A DNA stretch of 64,000 nucleotides, taken from NCBI GenBank assembly GCA_036345935.2, contig JADWOT020000001.1, forward strand, positions 4,070,715-4,134,714. Reading direction: 5' to 3'. Origin of the DNA: Taenia hydatigena. Taxonomy: Eukaryota > Platyhelminthes > Cestoda > Cyclophyllidea > Taeniidae. Both the position numbers and the translations under genes were made by a program. Position 1 is the stretch's first letter. Every line of letters starts with the position of its first letter. Under the pieces are notes generated by a model. That model did no database searches and was not told where the DNA came from. It saw nothing but the letters and a program-made list of their open reading frames with translations. This document shows, one piece after another, positions 25,701 to 36,807 of this stretch.

Positions 25701-28700
25701 GCTGCTGTTTGAGCCTAATATTTAAGAGTCTTTTACGAGTGCAATTCTAGTGGTTGGTTGAATTCGCCAATAAGGCGACTACATGAGTGTCTGAGATGCA
25801 GCTACCGTGGGTAAGAAATGGTTGATAAGGTGCTTGCGAGAATGGTAAATGAGATGGAGACTTGTCAATACTTTGCAACGCTCCCAGTAGATTCAGGCAA
25901 TTTATCGTATTTTCCGCTCTCTCACTCTCTTGCTTGCACTCGCTCGTGTTGTCTCTGTGCTTACTCGCGTTCCTCACACAACAGTGGACACAGGTGCTGA
26001 AGTCTCCACCTCCTTACTTTCTGGTCGTGTGTAGCATATGAACCAGACCCTACAAGTATCACAACTTCAGTCCACAATTTATAAGCTTAAGATTGTTCTC
26101 CTTCGTCGACTAACTCAAAGAATCCCATAACTTTAGCAGAGTTGAAATGACTTCCTGAGAAACATACAATTCAACCCGCGGCATCAAAAGACAACTGAAA
26201 GTGCTGACAGCAGAGGATAAACTGAGAGTGGAGGAGAACGACAACACGAAAAAATATTGAAGGTAACTGAAGTCGTTGCATTTCGTGGATTTTTGGGTGC
26301 AATTAAATTAATCACCATTGGAATATGTAGAAAGGGGAAGAAAACCACGTTGCGTCATGTCCAACAAAATTCAACTGGTATCTAGGATCGGACTTTGCTT
26401 GCTCCCTTGCTTCTCCTCTCATTTGGCGAATGCGTATGATGTAATCTAATTGAGACAAGGTTCTTTGGCATTTTCTAATACAGTTTCGATTCCGATTTCA
26501 TTGATACAGCTGCACGGTGTTGTCCTAATGAGTAGTCGCCATCTATCGGTCTTCCTGTGCATCCGTATGCTCCATACCTTATGGAAGAACAAATGAGCAA
26601 AGTATTTTGATAAAAGTGTTGGATGAGTAGACAACGAGCCTCATTTATTTGGCATAGGCCACCAGGTCCACAGCTAACATAATCCCTACATCATAAAAAT
26701 GGGATGGTAACCGGATCATGGAGCACGGGATGGTCTTCAACGTTCTTTGCGTAGGGAAAATATTAGACTTCACGCTGTAGACACTTCCTTTCTTCGTGTG
26801 CCTCTACTGCCCCGTTTTCATTTTGGACAGGCGGATAAATTATGCATGATTTTCTGTTCAGACGAGGAAATATGCGCGATGCATCATGAAGCTCTCATTA
26901 GATTTTATTTACGCAACTGCATTGTGGACATTCGTCGGTCTTACGAAACACACTACTCTATCTCAGTCGTCCCATCATTTCAATTTGATAGCATTTGAAT
27001 GTTGTCTTGTTCTTAGTCCAATTTAGAAACCAGTTGCTTAGAATGTGGAAAGTAAACCCTTAATTTGATCTTCCCAACGTAGGCTCTTTGCAACTCTTAT
27101 TAAAGCTGGTTGGCTTCTATAAGCCCTCATATGCAAACCTCCTTATTGTCAGTCTTCCACGGCAGATGCTCTCATTTTGTTGTCAAATTTCTACTTTTGG
27201 AAGGATACCGCTTGCATCTATCATCAATGCACCTCACAGGCCATGTTAAGGTGCATTTTGGCACCCAAAATCAAAGGGTTGTTTAACAGGTCTGTTCTCA
27301 CATTCAAAGGATAAGTTATCGTAAACTTGTTGCTTGACCCGCACCGGGCAGTAGAATTCGCTTATCATTTAAATATCCAATGGCTCAACCATTTTCGTCA
27401 CACTCCATCTCGGGCTCAATGCGACAATCTGAAAAATTGGCTGTGCTCGTCCTCCGTTCAACTTCAGGCCTGTAGATTGAAGGGGTTCAATGACTATTCT
27501 ATAATGCGAAGTCTGCTGGAATCCGATCATGGTGGGTCTACTAGATGTTACGCTCAATATCTTCTTAAATACATAATACAAGTTATCGCTTTGTGTTAAT
27601 GTGACTGGCTTATTCCATTTAATTTGCACACAAGTAAGTAGTGTTTGTGAATTGGCGCTGAGTTTCCACTCATAGAGGCAATGGCTGACAATAAGGCAGA
27701 GACATCAATGCAGACATCTGGCGGGTAAGGCATGTGATACGGCGTTTGTGGACGATAAGACGGACTGACAAATGGGCGATGTCAGAGGCTGTACGGGGTA
27801 ATTTCCAATGCTTTCAGGAGAAAGGAACTAAATCGTCTCGTTCTATCATGCTAGACGCACAGCAGCGAAGGTCCTAAAATTTAGAAAAGAAGCATTGTCT
27901 GGGTTTGTCGGAGCCCTCAAAATGTATTGACAGTGGTTGGATACTACTAGAAGTAGAATTCCAGGAACCGATGTTGCGAGAATTCACGTTGCTTTTGCAA
28001 ATATTCACCTGATCCTCTCCTTCTACAAAATTCCCAATTACGTACCTTTGTCGTTAAGTCAGTGACTTGACTCGGAACATACCCAAGTAGCACGAGGTGG
28101 GTTTGATGGCTGGTCATTTAAGAAGCATGCGTGATCCATGTGTGATTGGTTTGCCAGCGCATCCTTCCGAAGCCTCATTTTGCGTCTCCAAATGCCTCGA
28201 CTGCCATATCACATTGTGGTGAGATTTATATGGAGATAGAGACTCCCATTTGTCGTAGTATAAGATTGTGCTTGAGGGCGGACCAAAACGCGTCTTCGCC
28301 ACTGGGTTGATTCAGTTAACACACCTGCTAGTGTCAGTTTCATCTTGAGTTTATAGTGGTCAATCAAAGATTCCTACAAGTGACGAAAAGGCACTTTTCT
28401 TAATTATGATAAAGTGGCAGCATATATTGCAGATTTTTTTGCGTTATTATTGTTAGCCTTTGGAAGGAGTAGATGTAGAGCTCACTAATGAGCTTGTAGA
28501 TGTTAATTGTTGCGTCGTTCCACCTCTGTTACGATGGCTGTGAATTTGCGCAACAGCATCTCATAAATAAGCAAATCGAAGTAGGGAACCCTTTCATTAC
28601 CGCCTGTGTTATATGAAAATGACTCAATTGACAAATGTAATGTCTGGTACAAGGTGCACACATTGATCTGCTTAAGAGAATAGGCTGTGATCAAGATACA

Positions 28701-30171
28701 CATGTCTGCTGAAAAATTCGAATGGTCAGGTGTTGGAATCACTCTCCCTCACAGAACCAATCACTAAGGTTATAACTCTGTCAGTGTCGCGTAAAATTAG
28801 CCAAGATGGAGTCGGAGGAGTTGTTGAAAAGTAATGTGGTGAGATAAACAAAGAAGAGCCCAACCAGAGCGAGCCCAGGGAGTAAACCTCGTCGGCAGCA
28901 TAACAGCGGAGTATGTCGCGCAAAGACACATCAGGCTAGGCTGTCGACAGACGACATATTTTAGACAAAATGGAAGATTCGTGGTACTTTACCCTTGGAT
29001 AAAGTAGACCATCATGGGTGCCATGGATAATGAATTCCCAAAGACCAATTACTTGCCATTCATTTCTGTATTATGGTCCTGGCCCCTTCCAATACCTTCT
29101 GGTATCTTCTCAAGACGGTAACTACTTCAACTTTCAATCATTGAAATTGAACAAAGTCCGGTAGACTTCACTTCCACCTGACATTTTATGCCACACTTTC
29201 ACCCTTAGAAGCCATCGTTTGCACAAAAGTTGGTGTCTTTATCCCATGGCCTTGACTCCATACCAGTTCCTACACGACGAAATTAAATGGGAATACCAAA
29301 TTTTGGGAAAACAGCAAGTAATTTAAACAATATTTAAGGTCGCGAAAGGAAAGTGTCACATCGACGGGACGTCAATGGAAAACATTTGAACGTGTTATCG
29401 CCAAATCATAGTGATCTCACTGCTCTCTAATGGAACCACCGCCCCAGCGTGAGAGTTGTCACCACTTGAAATGACGAAATGCCAAAAACAAAGTAGGCAA
29501 TTCATTTCAGTAGGTTTGCGCGATCTGTTTTAGGATGATGTCTTACTCTTGCTGTTACACCCAACAAGTGGATAAGGAAGTTTAAACTCAGTTGTACTTT
29601 CACTGAGGATAGGTAACGCAGCCGACGGATATAAATAAATAATCACAGAATTGATATACGAGCAGAGGAAGAAAGGACTGAAAACAATTAAGACAGAGAT
29701 AAGGGATTTCCTCGTGTCTTAATCTAAACCAGCTACGGGTATGTGACTCGTTTTGTGTGTGGCGCTGTAACTACTGGCAAAGGAGGAAAAGTGCTGATTT
29801 TAAGTGTCCTTTCATTAACACTTGATTGCCAAAAGGAAGAATTCCACGTGCAGAAAAGACGAGAAGTCTGTGAGCCGTCAAAAATACTACACGGACTCAG
29901 AGAAATTCGGTTACGGCTTTTTAAGAAGCTTTGTTGGTATCAAGCGGAACCTGCCTATATGTAGCTACAAATATGGTGGGACGGCGTTCGACCGGAAGGA
30001 AACAGAGGAAGCGGAATTTCGGAAGAATTTATCATTCGGCAAAGTATAGGCTGTCATTAGTTCGCCATAGTGTAGGCAGCGATATAGTCGAATGTGAAAC
30101 TTACAGCCCGACCTAAGACGCACTGTTTGCTCTTACGACTGCTACACACAGTGAGCCGTCCATTTAAGCTC

Positions 30172-30187
30172 GTGACTTTCTAGTCAC
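30172..30187. repeat. Terminal hairpin at the outer end of A2
   Basis: GTGACT-TTCT-AGTCAC is the reverse complement of the hairpin at 12,069-12,084. Similarity to A1 ends at its last base. The flanks (TTGAAAT before A1, CTTTGTT after A2) share no direct repeat. Confidence 0.7.
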
Positions 30188-30776
30188 CTTTGTTTGCTCA
30201 CAGCCTCCCAAAAGTGCTTAGGGCAATCTCACAACTTAATAGGTTTTCAATGAATTCGATGTTACACCTAAACAGCACACTTTACAATCCATAATGCTCA
30301 CTTATTTCTATATGAACTACTTATCACTCTTATTATTCCGGTGTGCGTTTATGTCTACCAAGAATCCTACCCTTTTACCTCTCTCTACTGGTAAGAACTA
30401 AACGCATTCATGATGAGCGCATCACGTTTCGTATAATTCCACCATATTATAAAGTCAACATTACTTTGTTTAATATTCATATGTCGTGAGGGAAGTTGAT
30501 GCAAACCGAACCGGATAATCAAAAGAGACCAAATCGTTGAAGCGTATTCTACTGTAAGTGATTGACTTTGACATTCCAGTTGGTATTACCTTACCCAAAG
30601 AAAGTTTATGCCTCGCAGCATGGTGCATGCAAAAGAGCCATCAGGCAGCTTTGTAGTAAATTGAAGAAAAAACCATTTTTGGGGGATCCAGGCATTCGCA
30701 GCATCTCTCCATGCAGAGGAAGACGGTAGAGACGATTTGTAAAACTGACATGTGACCATCCTCTTTTGCGCTCTTC

Positions 30777-31638
30777 CTAAACAACCCGCACTAACGAATC
30801 CAGGGTGTCTCGGGGCTCATAGGTGAAGATGGCATATGGAAGGCTGGCTAGTAGTTCATCTGCCGTCAAACTGCCGTAATCTGCCTCTAGGTCTTTAATA
30901 TATGGCAGACGCATTTAGCTGTGATGTCTCCTCCAGTTATCATTCCTCACCTTAATGAAAGTCAATTCTACAGCGTTTAGATGAAATCGCCTCACTAATC
31001 CGACCTTCATAGGTATAGACGTCATCATCAACTCTGAATCGCCTTTAGACTCTCGACTATTGTTTTTCGCAGCCCTTGTGCGACTTTAGCACCATCATTG
31101 TATTGAATGGGCTAAGCTTGCTTTCTGAACGGAAAGTAGTCAGATGGTGGTTGACGGCTTTGTGCGGTACAAGTCAACGCTGCCTTATATGCCACTATTA
31201 ACTCTAATGGGAAATTGAAGGTTGCCTCTCCTTCCTCTCGGAGCTTCAGTAGTGCTCGCCTAAGCGTGACAAAATCATCCCCTTCTGCCTGATGGAATGT
31301 GAACGTAATGTCGGAATCGAATATGCATCGCATCACCTTGACAACAGGCGTCATGAAACTCTTACAAAGTAGAAATTTTGCCATTATCTGTGCTTGAAAT
31401 CGCCGTTAGACTTCGGAGAATGAAGACCTGAAGACATTCACTCAAACGAGAAGGAGACGTAATCGATTTTGCAGGGATTTTCTAAAGGTAAAATACCCAC
31501 GAGGACAACTGCTTACCTAATCAAGGCTTTCTTTTCCGTTAAAAGTTTGACTATTGAGCCAATGAAAGCACACTTGCTAAGAAAGGCCACCAAGAATGAG
31601 GGTTGGTAGGTCATTAGCATACTGTACTGGATCATTAG
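30777..31638 (-). CDS. Candidate multi-exon gene fragment of unknown function
   Basis: Several minus-strand frames line up in 5'-to-3' order with splice-like borders. (1) 31,638-31,517 follows GGTTCTGTCTTAG and ends at a strong GTAAGC donor. It encodes 40 codons with a segment reading VAFLSKCAFIGSIVKLL. (2) A 35-nt intron-like gap ends TTTAG at 31,482. (3) 31,384-31,112 is open for 90 codons; an internal 48-nt GTGATG..CATCAG stretch could be removed or read through in frame. (4) 31,085-30,951 is open for 45 codons and ends AAG|GTGAGG. (5) A last frame ending TAG at 30,777 contains LASLPYAIFTYEP. A 66-nt intron ending CTAGAG would join (4) and (5) in frame. Joins between (2), (3) and (4) are unresolved. 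No family recognised. Codon-level comparison is impossible because the block is single copy here. Confidence 0.35.
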
Positions 31639-31856
31639 CTAAGACAGAACCCATTCATCGTGCCGAATCGCCTGTGAATATAGATCATGTTATCAAGTCA
31701 CTTTAGGATCCTTGAACAGTAAGTTTGAGAGAAAGCGAACCTATTAGGTCTTATTATGCCTTAACGAAATAATAACTCAAAGATTTTAGAGCAGATACCC
31801 TCTCTTTCCGCCCTTTCACATTCCTTCCATTTTTAACCATTAAGCGGAAGAAGCTG

Positions 31857-32225
31857 TAGGACATCACTACCAAGTGTGTGAGAACAGCTGCTCATCATTG
31901 TCTTGTCAGCAAGCGTGAACTGCTTAAACTACTGGAGCGCGCATTTACCAATCCTGCAGCGAAATTCAGATGTAGAGCACTTCTGTCATTCAGCCAATCT
32001 CCTGCCATCCAGCTTCTTTTAGATGTCTGCATCCTCATGGAAATGGCCAATGTGCTGCGCGGTGTGGAAACAACTGCAATGGTTGAGATCGTCACTGATG
32101 GACATGTGAAGGCCTCTTACTTGTGTGCTTCTCTTCAGTGGCTTAAGCACGCATCAAAGCACCTCTGTGCAGGAGAATTTGAGCTCTCCAACACTGTACC
32201 ATGTTCTACAGCACTGAGCTTGTAA
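31857..32225 (+). CDS. Candidate exon(s) of a plus-strand gene
   Basis: An open frame of about 120 codons begins directly after an acceptor-like CTGTAG and encodes a helical-looking stretch (KRELLKLLERAF, LLLDVCILMEMANVL). A 57-nt GTTGAG..CTTCTCTTCAG stretch at about 32,081-32,137 looks like a small intron whose removal keeps the frame open. The minus-strand candidate at 30,777-31,638 runs away from it, so the two would form a divergent pair separated by about 220 bp. No known family is recognised. The minus-strand frame overlapping it is more likely a shadow. Confidence 0.28.
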
Positions 32226-33055
32226 TGTTTGTGGATGCAGGTGGATATCACCATTCTATGTGCTACGTAGCCGTTCTCGTTCACAATCACCATCGTCTAA
32301 TGCTACACCCTTACAGCGTGTGCCGTTGTGGTTACGGTGTTTGAATTGAGCTATGCCACCATGTGTGCTGAAGCTGTTGACACTCATACGAGGTCACACT
32401 TGTCATAATTGTCGTTCTTGCCACTTTAAGTGGCGTACGGTGCCATCAAGGTGTCATGACATTAAAAACCTACAAATGTGACACAAGACAGACGGTAAAC
32501 CACAGATTTAAATCGCACATTTATAATTGCTCTATTTTTTAAGTCTGTTTAAACCACCCTTTGCTAACATCGGGTTTTACTGACTTGAAGCAAACGAGGC
32601 AAAGAGGTAATTGCTTTTGCTAATGGGTGAAGGCAAAAAGTTGGGTATGACTATCTAAAATATGAAAACCATAGATTTGAATCCAACATTTTTAATTTAT
32701 GTTTGAATTACCCTTAAATAAATCTGGTTTCAATGACCTAAAGCGAACGAGGCAAAGCGTGAATTCCAGAATGGTATATGTAAACATCCAAGGGGTAATT
32801 GCTTTTGCTAATGATAGACAGCGAAAATTGGGACTGACCATATAAAATATGCCTTAACTCACACAATACTGTAGTTATGAAGTCCTTTAGGCTGTAAACA
32901 ATGCCACTAATGCTAAGCATAACGTAGGGTTTGTTTCAAATTGACCTCCAAACGGCTGTGGGGCTGGGAGCTAATGCAGTAAATAGCAGTAATCCACTAA
33001 CTCCCATGCATAAAGGATTGGTTGTGTGTTTTATCCTTCGTTTTGTTAGCACGCA

Positions 33056-33549
33056 GTGATGGATTTGTTGATTGAGAATGAGAATAACCACATAAAACAC
33101 GGACTGGTAATACCTGAATTCGTCAACGGAAGACTTGAGGCGGGGTGGCCTGGCACAGAGAGGTGGAACTCATCAGCTCAGGCGCTAAATCAATTCTTCA
33201 GGCAGCAGTGGGACATTGGTATGGTGCACACAACAAAGAAGCTATAACCTGCCTATCAGTGACTATATTTGGCTTTCAATGGTTACTCACAATAGTTGAA
33301 ATATTCATAGCTTGGTTCGGGCGAATAATTATCAACCCGATCAGTGAAGAACTCAGTCGAGTTGGCAGTAGAACCATCCCTTTAAGCACGATGAAGAAAA
33401 TATATTCGTACAACAAGATAACCACCCCTTTGGTCATGCAAAACCAGCATAAAATTCTACTTGTGGTTGTCACCTCGTCTATTCACCAATGCATGATTAC
33501 AACACATCTCGATGGTGGATTGAAGAATCTGTTCATTACCTTGGTTTAA
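33056..33549 (+). CDS. Two overlapping candidate exons, unknown product
   Basis: After a pyrimidine-rich run ending TTGTTAG and CACGCAG, a 63-codon frame runs from about 33,056 to 33,247. A second frame, open for 134 codons, runs from 33,145 to 33,549. The second contains a hydrophobic segment (TIFGFQWLLTIVEIFIAW) that could cross a membrane. A splice or frameshift would be needed to use both. I cannot assign a family, and coding is supported only by frame length and acceptor-like context. Confidence 0.2.
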
Positions 33550-33590
33550 CACTTTGTTAAGAAATCCAATAGAATTACATTCCACTATCC

Positions 33591-33832
33591 ATTCACTCAT
33601 CTGTCAGTGCATTTCAAACCAGTCTCTTCATCTATGGACAGTGCAGGACTGTGGAGCTGGATCAGTAAGAGTTGCCTTCATTCGTCTTGATCGTCATAGG
33701 CCACTACTTTCCCATTGCATACCATTAGAGTTCACGCTTTGGAATGAGACATCACCACCTAAAATAATGACAGATGCGGAAGTGGAGCGACGCATTCATT
33801 TCAGTAGACATGCGTGTTTTGCATTAGAATGA
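33591..33832 (+). CDS. Candidate terminal exon, plus strand
   Basis: The frame is open in this register from 33,554. After the acceptor-like sequence CACTCATCTGTCAG near 33,607 it carries a polar, charged C-terminal stretch (segments VRVAFIRLDRHRPLL and MTDAEVERRIHFSRH) and ends in TGA at 33,832. The composition is protein-like and unlike the Cys/His/Ser-rich shadows in the repeats. It may belong with the exon candidates at 31.9-33.5 kb. No domain recognised. Confidence 0.27.
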
Positions 33833-34009
33833 TGTTGAACTTCTCGCTGAGTCTTCTAATAAGCATATAAAGAACTTCATACTTAACTGTACTTATTTTA
33901 TCAATGCAGATTACCAATGACGTCCACTAACGTGCTCATGCAACCACTAAGAATAAGTAGAAAACAATAGAACCCTTTTGCAATCACGGAGAGAGGAAGG
34001 TGGGGCAAA

Positions 34010-34532
34010 ATGAATGCACGTGGGCGATCCCCTCATGCCCTGATTCACGACAGCCTGATTCGTGTGGCCCAATTTGCTTGCGACCTCCAAACTACTGAAG
34101 CAAAAGTACAGACCCTTCAGTGGCATTTTTAAATTCCGATTCGCTTCATTAGGGACTGCAAGCTACGCATTTGAATTCCTCGTACAGTTAAAAATGAGGA
34201 TGCAGCAAGCTGCCACAACTGTTCACAGATTTAGCTGCATTCTATTCCCACATTTTACGGCATTGAAGGATGCTCTTCTGATGCTCCACCACAATCTACA
34301 CACATGCAGCCACAAATTTTTTGGTGAGCAACCTTGGTCGAAAGGAAACCAAGGAAGCAAACGACACTGCTTAAGATGTTATCGAGGCTTAACACAATTG
34401 GACCCATCTTTCTGGATAAAATGGTTCGTTGCTGGCCGAAGGATTAATGTGGGACTTGTAAATCGACTAAAAAGACCAAACTTTCAATCAAGCGTATATC
34501 TGTTGAACGATTTGATGGACCCACTTAAGTGA
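34010..34532 (+). CDS. Two overlapping unrecognised frames
   Basis: An ATG-initiated 40-codon frame (34,010-34,132) overlaps a 156-codon frame (34,062-34,532) in another register. The latter is the longest non-repetitive plus-strand frame in this block and is rich in Leu, His, Arg and Lys. It ends just before the C arm starts at 34,537. No homologous copy exists in the window, so coding cannot be tested. Neither frame has a recognised domain. Confidence 0.18.
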
Positions 34533-34994
34533 TAATCCTTCTCCTGAAGTCTCAAATAGCCTGTATGTGACCCAAACCATGGGGCTGCATACTGTACAGT
34601 TGACACTTTCGACTCTTAGGTACAAATGACCACCTACACATTGCGGTGGACTCTACTCTTTATATAATGCAGAGGGGCACAGCTAAGAACGCACCTTGTT
34701 TGTCGTTTGCCTCGGAATGGAGTACCAACCAATGAATATCTCGAGCTACTCAGAAAAGCTACTATGAATCAACAATAAAACGTTGTCAATTAATATCGTG
34801 GAAAAGCTATGCGAACAGCAAATGCTCTAGCAAGCGAAACACAGGCATCTTGACGAATCAAACTGTAAACATTATTAAGAAGACTAGGTGTAAGCACTGA
34901 TATAACTAATGCAATTGCAAATAGTAGCCAGGTGTCTAGGTTACTAATTTGCATTGCTCCTAATTTAACTTCCAACGCGTCCAATAATAGCCAG

Positions 34995-35026
34995 CCAATG
35001 ATGCTGTAGCTCACACGTCTATATAA
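34995..35026 (+). promoter_or_regulatory. CCAAT box plus TATATAA box of the C unit
   Basis: CCAAT at 34,995-34,999 and TATATAA at 35,020-35,026, 25 bp start to start. The same arrangement is present in the right C arm (39,173-39,204, minus) and in the diverged copy (6,946-6,977). By analogy with standard polymerase II promoters, transcription would start about 30 bp downstream, near 35,050, about 320 bp before the C-unit ATG. Confidence 0.55.
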
Positions 35027-35173
35027 CGACAGCGATTGCAGTTTGTCGCAACCAATAACCACAGGTGCTAACTGAGGTTGGTTGCATTCCTTTCATCATC
35101 ATCGGCGTGGGGATCCACAGTCACCTTATACATACTCAGCGCATGGAGTTGCATTTCCACCAAAACGGCTACC

Positions 35174-35200
35174 ATCACCACCACCACCACCACCACCACA
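35174..35200. repeat. Short CAC microsatellite, left C arm
   Basis: One CAT followed by eight CAC units. Read from the ATG at 35,145 it would encode a nine-residue His run in a 34-codon frame ending TAA. The right arm has a hugely expanded version at 38,842-39,022. Confidence 0.85.
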
Positions 35201-35368
35201 GGGCTCCACTTTACATTCCACATTTCACGTTATTTGCACTGTCATAACTCTATCACTATTTTCGCACAGTCAGATTGTTGTACCGAGTTGGGATTGTTTG
35301 ATGCATTGAATGCGATCTGTGGATTTACTTTCTGTAGGTGGGTGAGTGTACTTCAACACAACCAAACA

Positions 35369-35551
35369 ATGGACAGCTCCACTTCACAGGACGAACCCTC
35401 GTCACCACAGCAATCGTACACGCCGGTGTACGTTGACGCCGACTATCCCGACTTGATGCAGGACGAACTGTGGACGCACGTTCACTCCGATAATTCATCC
35501 AATGTCAACGACTCTTCAACCTCCTTCCCCCACACAATTGACTCAAGTTAA
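35369..35551 (+). CDS. C-unit small acidic protein, 60 residues
   Basis: ATG-initiated frame, context ACAATGG, ending TAA. The product starts MDSSTSQDEPSSPQQ, has a central segment YTPVYVDADYPDLMQDELW, and ends in a Ser/Asn-rich tail. It is acidic, without a signal peptide or membrane segment. The start is chosen because the sequence between the acceptor-like TTTCTGTAG (35,329-35,337) and this ATG differs in length by four bases in the diverged copy, which fits 5' leader rather than coding. Evidence for coding: a diverged copy at 7,387-7,452 differs over 22 codons by six third-position changes only, and the right arm differs by a one-codon in-frame deletion. It could be a complete small protein or the last exon of a longer one. 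I recognise no family; the function is unknown. Confidence 0.6.
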   Translation: MDSSTSQDEPSSPQQSYTPVYVDADYPDLMQDELWTHVHSDNSSNVNDSSTSFPHTIDSS

Positions 35552-36230
35552 CCATCGAACGTTGCAATGTTACACCTCATTTCCATCCCCACTACCATGA
35601 CACATGTCTTTAGTGTAAATATAATTTGCTCGCATTCAATCTTCCTTCTTTCTTGCTGTTAGCGTTTGTGCACCTGCATCACAAACCATGATCCCAGTGT
35701 TGACGTTCCACACAACTGCTATCACATGGGATGTGCGGGCACGGAACGCACACAAACCAACAATGTCACTAGTGCCTCCATCATACAAGCTCCACCACAT
35801 ATTCAGGACAATGGAATAGATAATGAAGAGAGGGAACATGAAGTGACGTTGGGGTTAAGTGGGGCGAATGAGAGAAGGGTGCGGAACTTGAACCACATTA
35901 GCATGGGTCTGTCTGTTTGTGCAGCCATACACACAGGATTAATTGGGCGAATGTGTGTCCAAATGATTGGAGAGGTATCGAAGTGTTTGTTTGCTAAATA
36001 CGGAGCCATCTTGTGTGAAGGGACTTACTTGTCTAACTTACGCATCCTTTCGTCAATTATTGCATAAATCTTCTAATACTTAAGAAATGATGATTCCCGC
36101 TACCTGCCAAGACGAAGTGCGTTGACACAAATTCACTAGGCAATGCAGTGGATCAAACACTGGATGTAGTAGCATGTTGATCGTTTCTGTCTTACTTCGT
36201 ACTTGACTTCAGTCTTTCTCAATTGATTGG

Positions 36231-36249
36231 CTGACTGACTGACTGACTG
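36231..36249. repeat. CTGA tetranucleotide repeat
   Basis: Between four and five CTGA units inside repeat D. The second D copy has only two units at the same place. Confidence 0.75.
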
Positions 36250-36343
36250 CCAGGATCTACCGGCTACCCGATGGAGCAACATGCACCTTATCTCTCTAAC
36301 CCCATTAATGTCCACCTCTTCACCCACATACCCACTAACCCAC

Positions 36344-36364
36344 CCATCCATCCATCCATCCATC
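36344..36364. repeat. CATC tetranucleotide repeat
   Basis: About five CATC units inside repeat D. The second D copy has only CCACCCATCCACGCATGCC here. Confidence 0.75.
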
Positions 36365-36807
36365 GCATGTTTCGTGGTGCTTTTCTATCCATCTTGTCAC
36401 CTTCGCTGCTGAATGCATTCATGTGCCTAACCAGTAACTTCAGCACCTCCTTCACTACCTTACCGGTGACGCCGAGTATGATGCTGACGCAGGTTGTCCC
36501 AGTCATTTGCGGGCGTAGTTAACACTATTAAAATATGCCATTGTTTTCATAGGTTAGGTGAGCACACAACGCACACTACGTGGCTGTTCCCATGGTGGCA
36601 CCGACAATTTAAGTTTCATAATTTATTTGTCGCCGAAGACAGTGTAATTTGCCTCCTTTTCTTCCTATCCGACAGGACACATAATGACGCACTCTCATGA
36701 GCTTCATGGTATTTCCCAACCCACACTTTGTCCATCATTGCATAAACACTCCAGAACATGAAAACCACTAACCGCACTACCTGCAGAGATTAACTGTGTT
36801 GTCACGC

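Larger units (their letters stand above)
21671..30187 (-). repeat. A-family arm A2, right arm of palindrome 1
   Basis: Reverse complement of A1. The inner end begins with AATTTCAGACATCAGATG, pairing with CATCTGATGTCTGAAATT at 21,131-21,148. The outer end is the hairpin at 30,172-30,187. Compared with the other arms it lacks about 215 bp near 24,096 (present in A1, A3 and A4) and about 300 bp near 28,352 (present in A1 and A4). It shares several small alleles with A3 rather than with its own partner A1. A frame matching the 106-codon frame of A1 is frameshifted here near 24,540, further evidence that such frames are not under selection. Confidence 0.9.
30188..34536. other. Single-copy block between palindrome 1 and the C palindrome
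   Basis: These 4.3 kb match no other part of the window. The block contains the densest set of coding-like frames with plausible splice signals in the window, on both strands. Those I could describe are entered separately. The rest (30,188-30,776, 32,226-33,055 and 33,833-34,009) shows nothing recognisable beyond AT-rich noncoding-looking sequence and short frames. Its position opposite the B repeat at 39.7-43.4 kb makes it the main asymmetry of the large-scale palindrome. Confidence 0.5.
34537..35660 (+). repeat. C-family arm, left
   Basis: Inverted at 38,387-39,632, so that the outer edge CTCAAATAGCCTG pairs with CAGGCTAGTTGAG near 39,625. The inner edge ends in CTTCCTTCTTTCTTGCTG, matching CAGCAAGAAAGAAGGAAG at 38,388. 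The arm carries a core-promoter-like pair, a short CAC microsatellite, an acceptor-like TTTCTGTAG and the C-unit reading frame. An older copy lies at 6,621-7,640 and a deleted fragment at 53,145-53,520. Confidence 0.9.
36170..36530 (+). repeat. Small dispersed repeat D, copy 1
   Basis: Related to 42,730-43,050 in the same orientation. Shared landmarks are GACTGACTGCCAG.ATCT, a CACCCATCCA-like stretch, GCATGTTTC..G..GCT.TTC and a final TTTG..GG.GT.GTT. Divergence is high. Both copies sit beside B-derived sequence. Minus-strand frames in both copies share a WQSV-containing stretch, but indels prevent a codon-level test. Confidence 0.5.

Noticed and set aside
12060..30196. Target-site duplication flanking palindrome 1
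   Set aside because: The flanks TTGAAAT and CTTTGTT share no direct repeat, so insertion as a classical DNA transposon is not supported.
33300..33370. Similarity of the segment RIIINPISEEL to a motif of Rft1-type membrane flippases
   Set aside because: The match is a handful of residues, and the surrounding sequence does not follow the family.
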